Shown here: in pieces, positions 13,552-23,401 of the stretch
Layout of the letters: each line of letters starts with the position of its first letter
Numbering within the stretch: the stretch's first letter is position 1
Source of the DNA: IMCC26077 sp044344975
GTDB taxonomy: Bacteria > Actinomycetota > Actinomycetes > Nanopelagicales > Nanopelagicaceae
DNA length: 25,086 nucleotides
Reading direction: 5' to 3'
Assembly: GCA_044344975.1 (NCBI GenBank)
Contig: JBIJBY010000008.1
Coordinates: forward strand, 1-25,086
Notes under the pieces: model-generated
Databases searched by the model: none
The model's input: the letters and a program-made list of their open reading frames with translations, nothing else
Told to the model about the DNA's origin: nothing
Made by a program: the position numbers and the translations under genes

Positions 13552-15207
13552 ATGGGTGTGAATCCAGAGGAGTTGGCCCAGGTCTTATCGGCAGCGCTTG
13601 CCGGCTCCGGGCTAGATATTGGGCCGGTGCCAGAGCAGATTCCCCTGGAGCGGCCAAAAAATCGCGACCATGGAGATTACGCCACCTCGATAGCGCTCCA
13701 ACTGGCAAAGCCCGCAGGGAAAAACCCTCGCGAGTTAGCCACGTTGCTCGCCCCGCTCTTTAGCGAGATACCAGGGATTGCAAAGGTTGATATTGCAGGG
13801 CCCGGCTTTATTAACATTACGTTGGCACAAGGTGCACAGAGCGCAATTGTTCGAGAAGTTCTTTCTCAAGGCGCAAATTTTGGGAAGGGAAGTGCGCTCT
13901 CTGGCATACGTATCAATTTGGAATTTATTAGCGCAAACCCAACTGGCCCACTCCACCTTGGCCACACTAGGTGGGCCGCAGTTGGAGATTCGATAGCTCG
14001 AGTTCTGATTGCTGCTGGCGCAACAGTGACACGAGAGTTTTATATAAACGATCGCGGCACACAGATGGAGCTTTTCGCCGCTTCTCTTCATGCAGCTGCC
14101 CATGGTTTACCTACTCCAGAGAATGGATACCACGGCGGATATATTCAAGATCTTGCTCAAGAGATTGTTAGCGAGGATCCAGCAATCGTCAGAAAGAGCG
14201 GCGCAGATGCACTCGCTGCATTTCGTGAGGCAGGTTATCGACTCCAACTTGACCAACAGAAGAGCGTGCTCAATACCTTTGGCACCCACTTTGATGTTTG
14301 GTACTCCGAGAAGTCGCTTCATGATTCAGGTGCAGTCACAACTGTTGCGCAGCGTCTTGAAGATAAAGGCCATATCTTCAAGGCAGATGGTGCAACCTGG
14401 TTGCGCACGACAGATTTTGGTGATGACAAAGATCGAGTATTAGTTAAAGCTGATGGTGAGCTCACTTACTTCACTTCGGATACTGCTTATTATCTTGATA
14501 AACGGACACGTGGTTTTGATCTATGTATTTATTTACTCGGCGCCGATCATCATGGCTATGTTGGTCGGCTTAAAGCGCTGGTTGCATGTGCTGGCGATGA
14601 TCCTGAGCAGAATATTGAGGTGCTCATTGGTCAGATGGTGAAAATTTTTGAGAATGGAGAAGAGGTAAAGCTTTCCAAACGAGCCGGAACCATCATCACT
14701 CTAGAAGAGCTCGTCGAAAAAGTTGGCGTAGATGCAGCTCGCTACACATTAAGTAGGTACCCAACCGACACTCCATTGACCCTAGATGTTGATCTTCTTA
14801 AGAAGCATTCCAACGAGAATCCTGTGTATTACGTCCAGTATGCGCATGCGCGGATCAGCGCGCTACTGCGAAATGCAGCGGAGCTTGGCGTCTCTATGAG
14901 TCTCGATGATTTCCAGGAAGGTCTACTTGTTCACGAACGTGAGAATGAACTAGCTGGAGCTATTGCCCAATTCCCACAGGTAGTTTTGGCGGCGGCACAG
15001 GTGCGCGGACCGCATAAAGTGGCGAGGTATCTCGAGGAGATTGCCGGGCTCTATCACCGTTTTTATAACGATTGCAGAGTTCTGCCGATGGGGGATGAAA
15101 AAGCGGGCGCGCTCCATACCTCTCGAGCGCTACTCTGTTCTGCAACCAGACAATTACTCGCTAACGGATTAGCACTCCTTGGCGTAAGCGCACCGGAGCG
15201 AATGTAA
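13552..15207 (+). CDS. argS: Arginyl-tRNA synthetase
   Basis: Class I aminoacyl-tRNA synthetase, 551 aa (normal 550-590). The N-terminal Add-1 domain (about 1-110) is followed by S-A-N-P-T-G-P-L-H-L-G-H (127-138, HIGH motif), and the KMSKS-equivalent V-K-L-S-K-R-A-G-T is later in the catalytic core. The C-terminal half holds the DALR anticodon-binding domain, with Y-V-Q-Y-A-H-A-R-I and L-Y-H-R-F-Y-N-D-C-R-V. The open frame extends upstream across the tRNA-Leu gene, but those codons are not family sequence. The start is ATG 13552 or GTG 13558. Its TAA overlaps the lysA ATG, opening the argS-lysA-hom-thrC-thrB run conserved in Actinobacteria. Confidence 0.96.
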   Translation: MGVNPEELAQVLSAALAGSGLDIGPVPEQIPLERPKNRDHGDYATSIALQLAKPAGKNPRELATLLAPLFSEIPGIAKVDIAGPGFINITLAQGAQSAIVREVLSQGANFGKGSALSGIRINLEFISANPTGPLHLGHTRWAAVGDSIARVLIAAGATVTREFYINDRGTQMELFAASLHAAAHGLPTPENGYHGGYIQDLAQEIVSEDPAIVRKSGADALAAFREAGYRLQLDQQKSVLNTFGTHFDVWYSEKSLHDSGAVTTVAQRLEDKGHIFKADGATWLRTTDFGDDKDRVLVKADGELTYFTSDTAYYLDKRTRGFDLCIYLLGADHHGYVGRLKALVACAGDDPEQNIEVLIGQMVKIFENGEEVKLSKRAGTIITLEELVEKVGVDAARYTLSRYPTDTPLTLDVDLLKKHSNENPVYYVQYAHARISALLRNAAELGVSMSLDDFQEGLLVHERENELAGAIAQFPQVVLAAAQVRGPHKVARYLEEIAGLYHRFYNDCRVLPMGDEKAGALHTSRALLCSATRQLLANGLALLGVSAPERM

Positions 15208-16556
15208 TGGCAAATGTGACAACGCGACTGAATCCCGCTATTTGGCCTGCCTCTTCGCGAACCGATAGCAAAAGTGGCGAGTTATTTTTAGGTGGCATAT
15301 CTGTCACTGAATTGACTGAGAGCTATGGCACACCGGTATTTATCCTCGATGAAGCAGATTTCCGCGCCCGTGCAGTGAAATTTAGGGATGCGATGCATAG
15401 CATTTTTGGCCCGAGCTCTGAGGTGTATTACGCAAGCAAAGCTTTCACCTCGGTTGCGACCGCAAAGTGGTTGGCCGAAGAGGGTGTGAATCTAGATGTG
15501 TGCACAGGCGGCGAGTTAGCAGTTGCGTTAGCGGCTAATTTCCCGGCAAGTCGTATTGAAGTTCATGGAAATAATAAATCCTTACTCGAGATTGAAGAGT
15601 CGATTAAAGCTGGAGTTCGCTTTATCGTTGCCGATTCACTGATTGAGCTTGATCGGATTAATTCAATTGCTGGTGGATTGGGGAAGAAGCAATCTGTTCT
15701 TCTTCGATTGACCCCAGGGATTACAGCCCACACCCACGAATCAATTGCCACAGCGCACGAAGATGTGAAATTTGGATTTTCTATTGCAAGTGGCGCAGCG
15801 ATGTTAGCTGCCGTCACAGCTTTGAATGCAGCGAACATCAATCTAGAGGGTGTGCATTGCCATATTGGTTCCCAAATTTTTGAAGAGACCGGCCACATCT
15901 TGGCGGTTGAGCGTTTAATTAAATTCATTGCAGATGTGCAGAAGACCCACGGCGTTCTTTTGCATCATTTAGATTTTGGTGGCGGCTTTGGTATTGCGTA
16001 CGTTGATTCGGATGATCCGATGGATATCGAGAAAGTGCTCACTCGAATTCATGGCGCATTGACAGAGCAGTGCGCTAAGTATGAAATCGAAATTCCATCT
16101 ATTGCGATAGAGCCAGGTCGCGCAATTGTTGGTCCGGCAATGGTTACCTTGTATCAAGTCGGTACCGTGAAAGATGTCCTACTAGAGGATGGCAAGACAC
16201 GTACCTATATATCTGTAGATGGTGGAATGAGTGACAATCTCCGCCCTTCTCTTTATGGCGCGGAGTATTCGGCGCTCCTTGCAAATCGAAGTTCAAATGC
16301 GCCAACAGCAGATAGTCGAGTAGTAGGAAAACATTGCGAGAGCGGCGATATCGTGATTCGCCAGATCGCACTACCCAGTGACATCGTGCCGGGTGACATC
16401 CTCGCGATCCCAGCCACCGGGGCATATGGCAGAAGCATGGCAAGTAATTACAACCATATTCTCCGTCCACCAGTTGTTGTGGTCTGTGATGGGTCAGCGC
16501 GAACCATTATCCGCCGCGAGAAAATCTCTGATTTATTGGCGTTAGAAGAGGGTTAA
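15207..16556 (+). CDS. lysA: Diaminopimelate decarboxylase
   Basis: Last step of lysine synthesis: meso-diaminopimelate to L-lysine, PLP-dependent. It is 449 aa and full length. The PLP lysine is K78 in Y-Y-A-S-K-A-F. Further motifs are H-C-H-I-G-S-Q, D-F-G-G-G-F-G-I, E-P-G-R-A-I-V-G-P-A, the C-E-S-G-D active-site cysteine segment and G-A-Y-G-R-S-M-A-S-N-Y-N near the C-terminus. The start overlaps the argS stop by one base (TAATG), so translation is coupled. The N-terminal 25 residues resemble other actinobacterial LysA. Confidence 0.97.
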   Translation: MANVTTRLNPAIWPASSRTDSKSGELFLGGISVTELTESYGTPVFILDEADFRARAVKFRDAMHSIFGPSSEVYYASKAFTSVATAKWLAEEGVNLDVCTGGELAVALAANFPASRIEVHGNNKSLLEIEESIKAGVRFIVADSLIELDRINSIAGGLGKKQSVLLRLTPGITAHTHESIATAHEDVKFGFSIASGAAMLAAVTALNAANINLEGVHCHIGSQIFEETGHILAVERLIKFIADVQKTHGVLLHHLDFGGGFGIAYVDSDDPMDIEKVLTRIHGALTEQCAKYEIEIPSIAIEPGRAIVGPAMVTLYQVGTVKDVLLEDGKTRTYISVDGGMSDNLRPSLYGAEYSALLANRSSNAPTADSRVVGKHCESGDIVIRQIALPSDIVPGDILAIPATGAYGRSMASNYNHILRPPVVVVCDGSARTIIRREKISDLLALEEG

Positions 16557-16603
16557 CTCGTCGGGTTCATCGAGAGAGCGACTCAGTGTGGGAGAGTTAG
16601 CCA

Positions 16604-17914
16604 GTGGGAAACGAACCGTTAGCGCGCTCGATATCTGTCGGGCTTCTTGGCGCTGGCTCAGTGGGAGGTAGCGTCGCCGCGCAGTTGATTGCAGGGCACG
16701 ACGACTTGGCTGCTCGCGCGGGAGCGAACCTGCACCTAGCGGTAGTTGCTGTGAATGATGGCAAGAAATCTCGCTCAGAACTTGAGCGCGCTGGCGTAAA
16801 AATCACTACCGATGCCAAAGCGGTCGTCAATGATCCAGAGATTGATGTCATCATTGAAGTAATCGGTGGTATCGAACCTGCTCGCACACTCATCCTTGCA
16901 GCTCTCAACTCGGGTAAATCGGTTGTCACTGCGAATAAGGCGCTTCTGGCACAACATGGTGGGGAGTTATTCGAAGCGGCTGCCAAAAATAATGTCGATC
17001 TATATTTCGAAGCTGCTGTGGCAGGGGCAATTCCAATTATTCGCCCACTACGAGACTCACTTGCAGGCGATCATGTTCTGCGAGTAATGGGAATCGTCAA
17101 TGGCACTACCAACTTTATTTTGAGCAAAATGTCTGATCAAGGAATGTCGTTTGAAGCAGCGCTAAAAGAGGCGCAATCACTTGGATTTGCTGAAGCAGAT
17201 CCAACAGCTGATATTGAAGGATTTGATGCAGCGGCCAAGGCATCAATTCTTGCAAGTCTTGCTTTTCATTCTCGAGTTAGTGGCGGCGATGTCTATCGTG
17301 AAGGAATCTCTGGCATCACTGAAGATATCGTGAGAATAGCTTCGGATATGGGACATGTCGTTAAGTTACTCGCAATTGCTGAGCTAACACCTGATGGAAG
17401 AATCGCAGTTCGAGTACATCCAGCGCTTGTTCCAAATACGCACCCACTCGCTGCGGTGCGAAATTCTTTTAACGCTGTTTTCGTGGAGGCAGAGGCTGCG
17501 GGAGAGCTAATGTTTTATGGACGCGGAGCAGGTGGCGCACCAACGGCGTCAGCAGTTCTCGGGGATTTAGTTGCAGTGGCACGCCACAAAGTGATTGGTG
17601 GGTTGGGGCCAAAAGAGAGCACTTATGCTGAGCGCGAAATTGCTCCGATGGGCCAAACACTCACTCGCTATCTCATTAGATTGAATGTCAACGATCGCCC
17701 TGGCGTACTCGCTTCTGTGGCAAATGTTTTTGCTTCACATGCAGTTTCAATACAAACAGTTCGGCAAGATGGTCGTGATGCGCAAGCAGAGCTCATCGTC
17801 GTGACTCACACAGCAACGGATGCTGCGCTCGCCGAAACTGTCGAAGGGCTTCGCAAGCTCGACACTGTTCGTTCGGTTGAAAGCGTGATTCGCGTTGAGG
17901 GTGGGAGTAATTGA
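16604..17914 (+). CDS. hom: Homoserine dehydrogenase with C-terminal ACT domain
   Basis: Reduces aspartate semialdehyde to homoserine, the branch toward threonine and methionine. It is 436 aa. The nucleotide-binding motif G-L-L-G-A-G-S-V-G-G is at the N-terminus. T-A-N-K-A-L-L-A and A-A-V-A-G-A-I-P-I-I-R-P-L-R, with V-N-G-T-T-N-F-I-L, form the catalytic domain. From about residue 352 an ACT domain (R-L-N-V-N-D-R-P-G-V-L-A-S-V-A) suggests feedback control by threonine, as in other actinobacteria. The start is GTG 16604, with GGAGAG 7 nt upstream. A 47-nt gap to lysA holds this ribosome-binding site and no clear promoter. Its TGA overlaps the thrC ATG by one base. Confidence 0.97.
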   Translation: MGNEPLARSISVGLLGAGSVGGSVAAQLIAGHDDLAARAGANLHLAVVAVNDGKKSRSELERAGVKITTDAKAVVNDPEIDVIIEVIGGIEPARTLILAALNSGKSVVTANKALLAQHGGELFEAAAKNNVDLYFEAAVAGAIPIIRPLRDSLAGDHVLRVMGIVNGTTNFILSKMSDQGMSFEAALKEAQSLGFAEADPTADIEGFDAAAKASILASLAFHSRVSGGDVYREGISGITEDIVRIASDMGHVVKLLAIAELTPDGRIAVRVHPALVPNTHPLAAVRNSFNAVFVEAEAAGELMFYGRGAGGAPTASAVLGDLVAVARHKVIGGLGPKESTYAEREIAPMGQTLTRYLIRLNVNDRPGVLASVANVFASHAVSIQTVRQDGRDAQAELIVVTHTATDAALAETVEGLRKLDTVRSVESVIRVEGGSN

Positions 17915-18987
17915 TGTTCGGTAAGAAGCAGGCGCGTCCGTGGCGCGGAGTGATTAATGAGTATCGCCATCGATTACCAGTCTCTTCAAAGACTCCCATA
18001 GTTACTCTTAATGAGGGTGGCACGCCTTTGGTTTATGCCTGCGTTCTCTCAGAGATGTTAAATGGTGAGGTCTGGGTCAAGGTGGAAGGCTCCAACCCAA
18101 CTGGCTCCTTCAAAGATCGCGGTATGACGATGGCGATGAGTAAAGCTGCTGAAGACGGTGCAAAAGTTGTGGTCTGCGCATCCACCGGAAATACCAGTGC
18201 AAGCGCCGCGGCATATGCGACGAAAGCGGGGATGATTCCTGCGGTACTTGTGCCACAAGGAAAAATTGCGATGGGCAAGTTAGCCCAAGCTGTAATTCAT
18301 GGCGCGAAACTTTTACAAGTCGATGGCAACTTTGATGATTGTTTAACCCTTGCCCGACAATTGGCAGATAACTATCCAGTTGCACTAGTGAATTCAGTCA
18401 ATCCATATCGTTTACAAGGACAGAAGACGGCAGCGTTTGAAATCATCGATACTTTGGGATTCGCGCCAGATATCCACGCCTTACCAGTGGGAAATGCTGG
18501 AAATATCACCGCTTATTGGATGGGCTATCGGGAATATCACCGCGATCGAATCGCGAAATCTTTGCCGCAGATGTGGGGCTATCAAGCAGAAGGAGCGGCT
18601 CCGATTGTTCGAGGCGCCATTGTTGAGAAACCTGAGACCATCGCGACGGCGATTCGAATTGGTAATCCAGCTTCATGGAAAGAGGCAGAGGCTGCACGTG
18701 ATCAATCAAATGGACGTATCGAATCAGTTACCGATGAGGAAATTCTCAGGGCATATCGACTGATCGCAGGGCGTGAAGGAATCTTCTGCGAACCATCCTC
18801 GGCTGCTGGACTTGCGGGCTTGCTCAAGGCGAAAGGAGCAGGACGACTACCTAAGGATCAGAAGATCGTCATCACGGTGACGGGCAATGGTTTAAAGGAT
18901 GTGCAATGGGCGCTCGAAGGCTCGGCAGACCCTATTGTTATCCCAGTCTCGCTCACTGAAGCGGCAAAGGTTTTGGAGTTGTCGTAA
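17914..18987 (+). CDS. thrC: Threonine synthase
   Basis: Converts O-phosphohomoserine to threonine with PLP. It is 357 aa, of the short fold-type II class found in Actinobacteria. The PLP lysine is K67 in N-P-T-G-S-F-K-D-R-G-M-T. The loop A-S-T-G-N-T-S-A-S-A-A-A-Y-A and L-P-V-G-N-A-G-N-I-T-A-Y are conserved, as is the C-terminal V-T-V-T-G-N-G-L-K-D. Its ATG lies in TGATG with the hom stop, and its stop TAA overlaps the thrB ATG, so hom-thrC-thrB are tightly coupled. A TTG three bases earlier (17911) is a less likely start. Confidence 0.97.
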   Translation: MFGKKQARPWRGVINEYRHRLPVSSKTPIVTLNEGGTPLVYACVLSEMLNGEVWVKVEGSNPTGSFKDRGMTMAMSKAAEDGAKVVVCASTGNTSASAAAYATKAGMIPAVLVPQGKIAMGKLAQAVIHGAKLLQVDGNFDDCLTLARQLADNYPVALVNSVNPYRLQGQKTAAFEIIDTLGFAPDIHALPVGNAGNITAYWMGYREYHRDRIAKSLPQMWGYQAEGAAPIVRGAIVEKPETIATAIRIGNPASWKEAEAARDQSNGRIESVTDEEILRAYRLIAGREGIFCEPSSAAGLAGLLKAKGAGRLPKDQKIVITVTGNGLKDVQWALEGSADPIVIPVSLTEAAKVLELS

Positions 18988-19900
18988 TGGTCTCTCGTCC
19001 GACATTTCGTGCGACACCGGTAACAGTTCGCGTTCCGGCAACAAGTGCAAATCTCGGAGCAGGGTTTGATTGTTTGGGATTGGCTCTTGAGATTTACGAT
19101 GGTTATGCAGCACAAGTTCTCGATGAACCTGGATTAGATGTAGAAGTCGCCGGCGAAGGCGCAAATACGATTCGTAAAGATGAGAAGAATTTAGTTATTG
19201 CTTCAATGAATGCCGCTTTTGACCATATGGGAGGTCGCCCCCGAGGTTTAGCTCTTCGTGCACTCAATGCAATTCCGCATGGTCGCGGACTGGGTTCTTC
19301 CTCTAGCGCGATCATTGGTGGATTATTTCTGGCACGTTCATTAGTAATCTCTGGCAGCGAGCGGTTAACGGACAGCGATCTATTAGCGCTTGCAACGGAA
19401 ATTGAGGGGCACCCCGATAACGTTGCCGCAGCTTTCTACGGCGGTGCGACTATTGCATGGGTAAGGCAATATCTATTCCAGTGGATCTTCGAATTATGGC
19501 GATTGCCTTTATCCCCTCTGATTCAGGTGAAGTGGCAACGAAGAAAGCTCGAGCGCTTTTGCCAGAGACAATTCCCCATATTGATGCAACAGTGAACATT
19601 TCGCGAAGCGCTCTCATGGTCGAAGCTTTGGCTCGAAAACCAGAGTTGCTTTTTGCTGGCACCGAAGATCGTATTCATCAGTTCTATCGACAAAGCCAGA
19701 TGCCGAAGAGTTATGAATTAATGATGACCTTGCGTGAAGCAGGTGTAGCTGCATTTATCTCAGGCTCTGGTCCTACCGTTCTTGCTCTCCACGCAGGAAG
19801 CGTTGCTGATGCACAAGAGATTGCGCGGGCTGGCGCAGGGGCATTCAAGAGTCAGATTGTTGGCGTCAGTAGCCAAGGCGCCCATGTATATAACGGCTAA
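18987..19900 (+). pseudogene. thrB: Homoserine kinase interrupted by a -1 frameshift
   Basis: GHMP kinase that phosphorylates homoserine for ThrC. The first frame (18987 to about 19460) gives R-V-P-A-T-S-A-N-L-G-A-G-F-D, the ATP loop I-P-H-G-R-G-L-G-S-S-S-S-A and E-G-H-P-D-N-V-A-A-A-F-Y-G-G. It then runs out of homology and stops at 19595. The rest of the protein continues in the next frame from about 19457, with G-K-A-I-S-I-P-V-D-L-R, L-P-E-T-I-P-H-I-D-A and the C-terminal F-I-S-G-S-G-P-T-V-L-A. Adding one G to the GGG run at 19459-19461 restores a 304-aa protein of normal length. All family motifs are intact, so this is either a sequencing or assembly indel or a very recent mutation. No slippery heptamer for programmed shifting is visible. 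Confidence 0.9.
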
Positions 19901-20179
19901 ATAGCGCCTTATCTCTCGAGCTCACGCCTATTTCTTTGCCGCCAGGGCTACAGTCGCGATTTGCGCACCACCCGCCCTTCGGTGTTACGCTTAAGCCCTC
20001 GCTCCGGGATCTATCCCGAACACGTCGAGATTCTAGAAAAATTAGAAAACCTAAATATCTAGAAATCTACGCATAATCTCAATTGCTTCCCAGCGCGTTC
20101 AGCGAGAGAACTAGAGATTCACCATCAACTAATAAACCCGAATAAACGCAAGTAAACCGAGCATGATGAATGAGGAATA
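19901..20179 (+). promoter_or_regulatory. Non-coding region upstream of rho (likely rho leader)
   Basis: About 280 bases without a plausible gene. It contains AGGGCT (about 19944) pairing with AGCCCT (about 19994), enclosing CGC-GATTT-GCG and CACC/GGTG pairings. A compact perfect hairpin CGGGAT-CT-ATCCCG lies at 20005-20018. An AT-rich stretch with repeated CTAGAAA follows (20032-20066), with a good -10-like CATAAT at 20072-20077. GAGGAA (20172-20177) is the probable rho ribosome-binding site. A weak stem at 19875-19910 might end the thrB transcript. A long, structured, self-regulated leader is common for rho genes; here it is an inference from spacing and fold. Confidence 0.45.
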
Positions 20180-21895
<1,716 letters not shown>

Positions 21896-21924
21896 CCCGC
21901 AGTTCCGTCCACCGAGGGTGCGGA

Positions 21925-21954
21925 TTGGCTCTGTACCAGGGCTATCAGTACCCT
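21925..21954 (+). promoter_or_regulatory. Promoter of rpmE
   Basis: TTGGCT (21925-21930), an 18-nt spacer and TACCCT (21949-21954) lie between rho and rpmE. Transcription would begin near 21961, just before the leader hairpin at 21970. The -10 hexamer is the same as that seen before mec, argF and argS. Confidence 0.45.
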
Positions 21955-21969
21955 TAACCCTCTAGAGGT

Positions 21970-22009
21970 CGCTGGCTCACGAAATCGCTTTAGCGGTTTC
22001 GACCCAGCG
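21970..22009 (+). promoter_or_regulatory. Hairpin in the rpmE leader
   Basis: CGCTGG (21970-21975) pairs with CCAGCG (22004-22009). Inside it, CGAAATCGC (21980-21988) pairs with GCGGTTTCG (21993-22001) across the tetraloop TTTA, with one G-U pair. The stem ends 9 nt before the GGAG ribosome-binding site (22019-22022). Position and shape fit an autoregulatory leader of a ribosomal protein gene. It lacks a T-tract, so it is not a good rho terminator. Confidence 0.5.
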
Positions 22010-22029
22010 CAATGAAATGGAGTATGAGA

Positions 22030-22248
22030 ATGAAGGCTGAGATTCATCCAGAGTATGTCGAGACCAAAGTCTCCTGCTCATGTGGCGAGGTATTCACCAC
22101 TCGCTCAACAGCAAAGAGCGGCGCAATTTCCGTTGATGTCTGTTCGGTATGCCACCCGTTCTACACCGGCAAGCAACGCATCCTCGATACTGGTGGACGA
22201 GTTGCGCGCTTCGAAGAGCGTTTGAAGAAGTCAGCCAACAAAAAGTAA
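22030..22248 (+). CDS. rpmE: Ribosomal protein bL31 (zinc-binding form)
   Basis: 72-aa large-subunit protein that helps form the inter-subunit bridge. The start M-K-A-E-I-H-P-E-Y-V is diagnostic. Four cysteines (C-S-C-G and C-S-V-C-H-P-F-Y-T-G-K) give the zinc-binding C+ form, which can also store zinc. I chose ATG 22030, which has GGAG 7 nt upstream. Two in-frame ATGs further upstream (22012, 22024) would add non-family residues. It is followed by a strong terminator, so it forms its own transcription unit between rho and prfA, an arrangement conserved in Actinobacteria. Confidence 0.97.
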   Translation: MKAEIHPEYVETKVSCSCGEVFTTRSTAKSGAISVDVCSVCHPFYTGKQRILDTGGRVARFEERLKKSANKK

Positions 22249-22256
22249 CTTTACTT

Positions 22257-22299
22257 AAACCGCACCGTTGCCTGCATACGCGGGCTGGTGCGGTTTTTT
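22257..22299 (+). terminator. Intrinsic terminator after rpmE
   Basis: AAACCGCACC and GGTGCGGTTT form a perfect outer stem. An inner GCCTGC/GCGGGC stem (one G-U) has an ATAC loop. Six T residues (22294-22299) follow the GC-rich stem. Confidence 0.93.
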
Positions 22300-22319
22300 A
22301 ATTGGAAGGCGAATACCTA

Positions 22320-23396
22320 ATGAGTGATCGGTTTGCTAGCGCAGATGATCTGGTTGCTGAACATGCAACCATTGAAGCTCAGTTGGCCGATCCGGCTATC
22401 CATGGAGATAGCGGTAAAGCTCGACAATTAGGAAAGCGCTACGCACAACTTGGCCCAATAGTTGCTGGTTACAAACGTTGGCGTTCTGCCAATGAAGATC
22501 TCATTGCCGCTCGTGATTTAGCGAAAGAAGATGAATCATTTGCTAGTGAGCTTCCTTCATTAGAGAGCGCAGAAGTGGATGCAGCGCAGGCGCTCGAAGA
22601 ATTATTGCTTCCGCGAGATCCAAATGATGATCGCGATGTGATTATGGAGATTAAGGCCGGTGCGGGCGGTGAAGAGTCTGCACTCTTTGCGGGCGATTTG
22701 CTCCGAATGTATTTACGTTACGCCGAAGTTCAAGGGTGGAAGGCAGAGATTATTGATGCCACCGAGAGCGATCTTGGTGGTTATAAAGATGTCTCGATTG
22801 CAATAAAAAGTAAAGGCGTAGTTGAACCTGGGAGAGCGCCTTATGCAAAATTGAAATTTGAGGGCGGGGTCCATCGAGTGCAACGTGTTCCCGAGACGGA
22901 ATCTCAAGGACGTATCCACACATCTGCAGCGGGTGTATTAGTCCTACCTGAGGCTGATGAAATTGATGTTGAATTAAATATGAACGATGTTCGCGTCGAT
23001 GTCTATCGATCGAGTGGTCCAGGTGGACAGAGCGTCAACACCACAGATAGCGCTGTACGTTTGACGCATGTGCCAACTGGAATTGTGGTCTCTTGCCAGA
23101 ATGAAAAAAGCCAGCTCCAAAATAAAGAATCAGCGCTTCGTATCTTGCGGGCGCGATTGTTAGCGGCAGCGGTAGAAGCCCAAGAAGCTGCTGCGGCTGC
23201 TGAACGAAAGAACCAGATTCGAACGGTCGATCGCAGCGAGCGAATCCGAACATATAACTTCCCTGAGAACCGATTGAGTGATCATCGCGTCAATTTCAAA
23301 GCCAATAACCTCTCAGTTGTACTAGATGGTGAATTAGATCCAGTCATCCAAGCGTTGATTGATGCTGATAAGGCAACTCGTTTAGCGGCAGGCTAA
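22320..23396 (+). CDS. prfA: Peptide chain release factor 1
   Basis: Recognises UAA and UAG stop codons and triggers peptide release. It is 358 aa. The tripeptide anticodon-like motif is P-E-T (191-193) in R-V-P-E-T-E-S-Q-G-R-I-H-T-S, where E. coli has P-A-T. The catalytic G-G-Q is at 235-237 in S-S-G-P-G-G-Q-S-V-N. ATG 22320 follows GGAAGG (22304-22309) by 10 nt; a TTG at 22302 would run into the terminator tail. prmC, encoding the enzyme that methylates the GGQ glutamine, follows 5 nt later. Confidence 0.97.
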   Translation: MSDRFASADDLVAEHATIEAQLADPAIHGDSGKARQLGKRYAQLGPIVAGYKRWRSANEDLIAARDLAKEDESFASELPSLESAEVDAAQALEELLLPRDPNDDRDVIMEIKAGAGGEESALFAGDLLRMYLRYAEVQGWKAEIIDATESDLGGYKDVSIAIKSKGVVEPGRAPYAKLKFEGGVHRVQRVPETESQGRIHTSAAGVLVLPEADEIDVELNMNDVRVDVYRSSGPGGQSVNTTDSAVRLTHVPTGIVVSCQNEKSQLQNKESALRILRARLLAAAVEAQEAAAAAERKNQIRTVDRSERIRTYNFPENRLSDHRVNFKANNLSVVLDGELDPVIQALIDADKATRLAAG

Positions 23397-23401
23397 AAAT
23401 T

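Noticed and set aside
16557..16603. Separate promoter between lysA and hom
   Set aside because: No convincing -10/-35 pair; the gap mainly holds the hom ribosome-binding site.
19440..19475. Programmed -1 ribosomal frameshifting in thrB
   Set aside because: No slippery heptamer or nearby downstream stem is visible; a one-base loss in a G run explains the change more simply.
19875..19910. Stem AAGGCGC/GCGCCTT as a thrB terminator
   Set aside because: The loop is over 20 nt and there is no T-tract; too weak to call.
20032..20066. Repeated CTAGAAA as a possible CRISPR or integration repeat
   Set aside because: Only two short, irregularly spaced copies in AT-rich DNA; no array and no cas or integrase genes.
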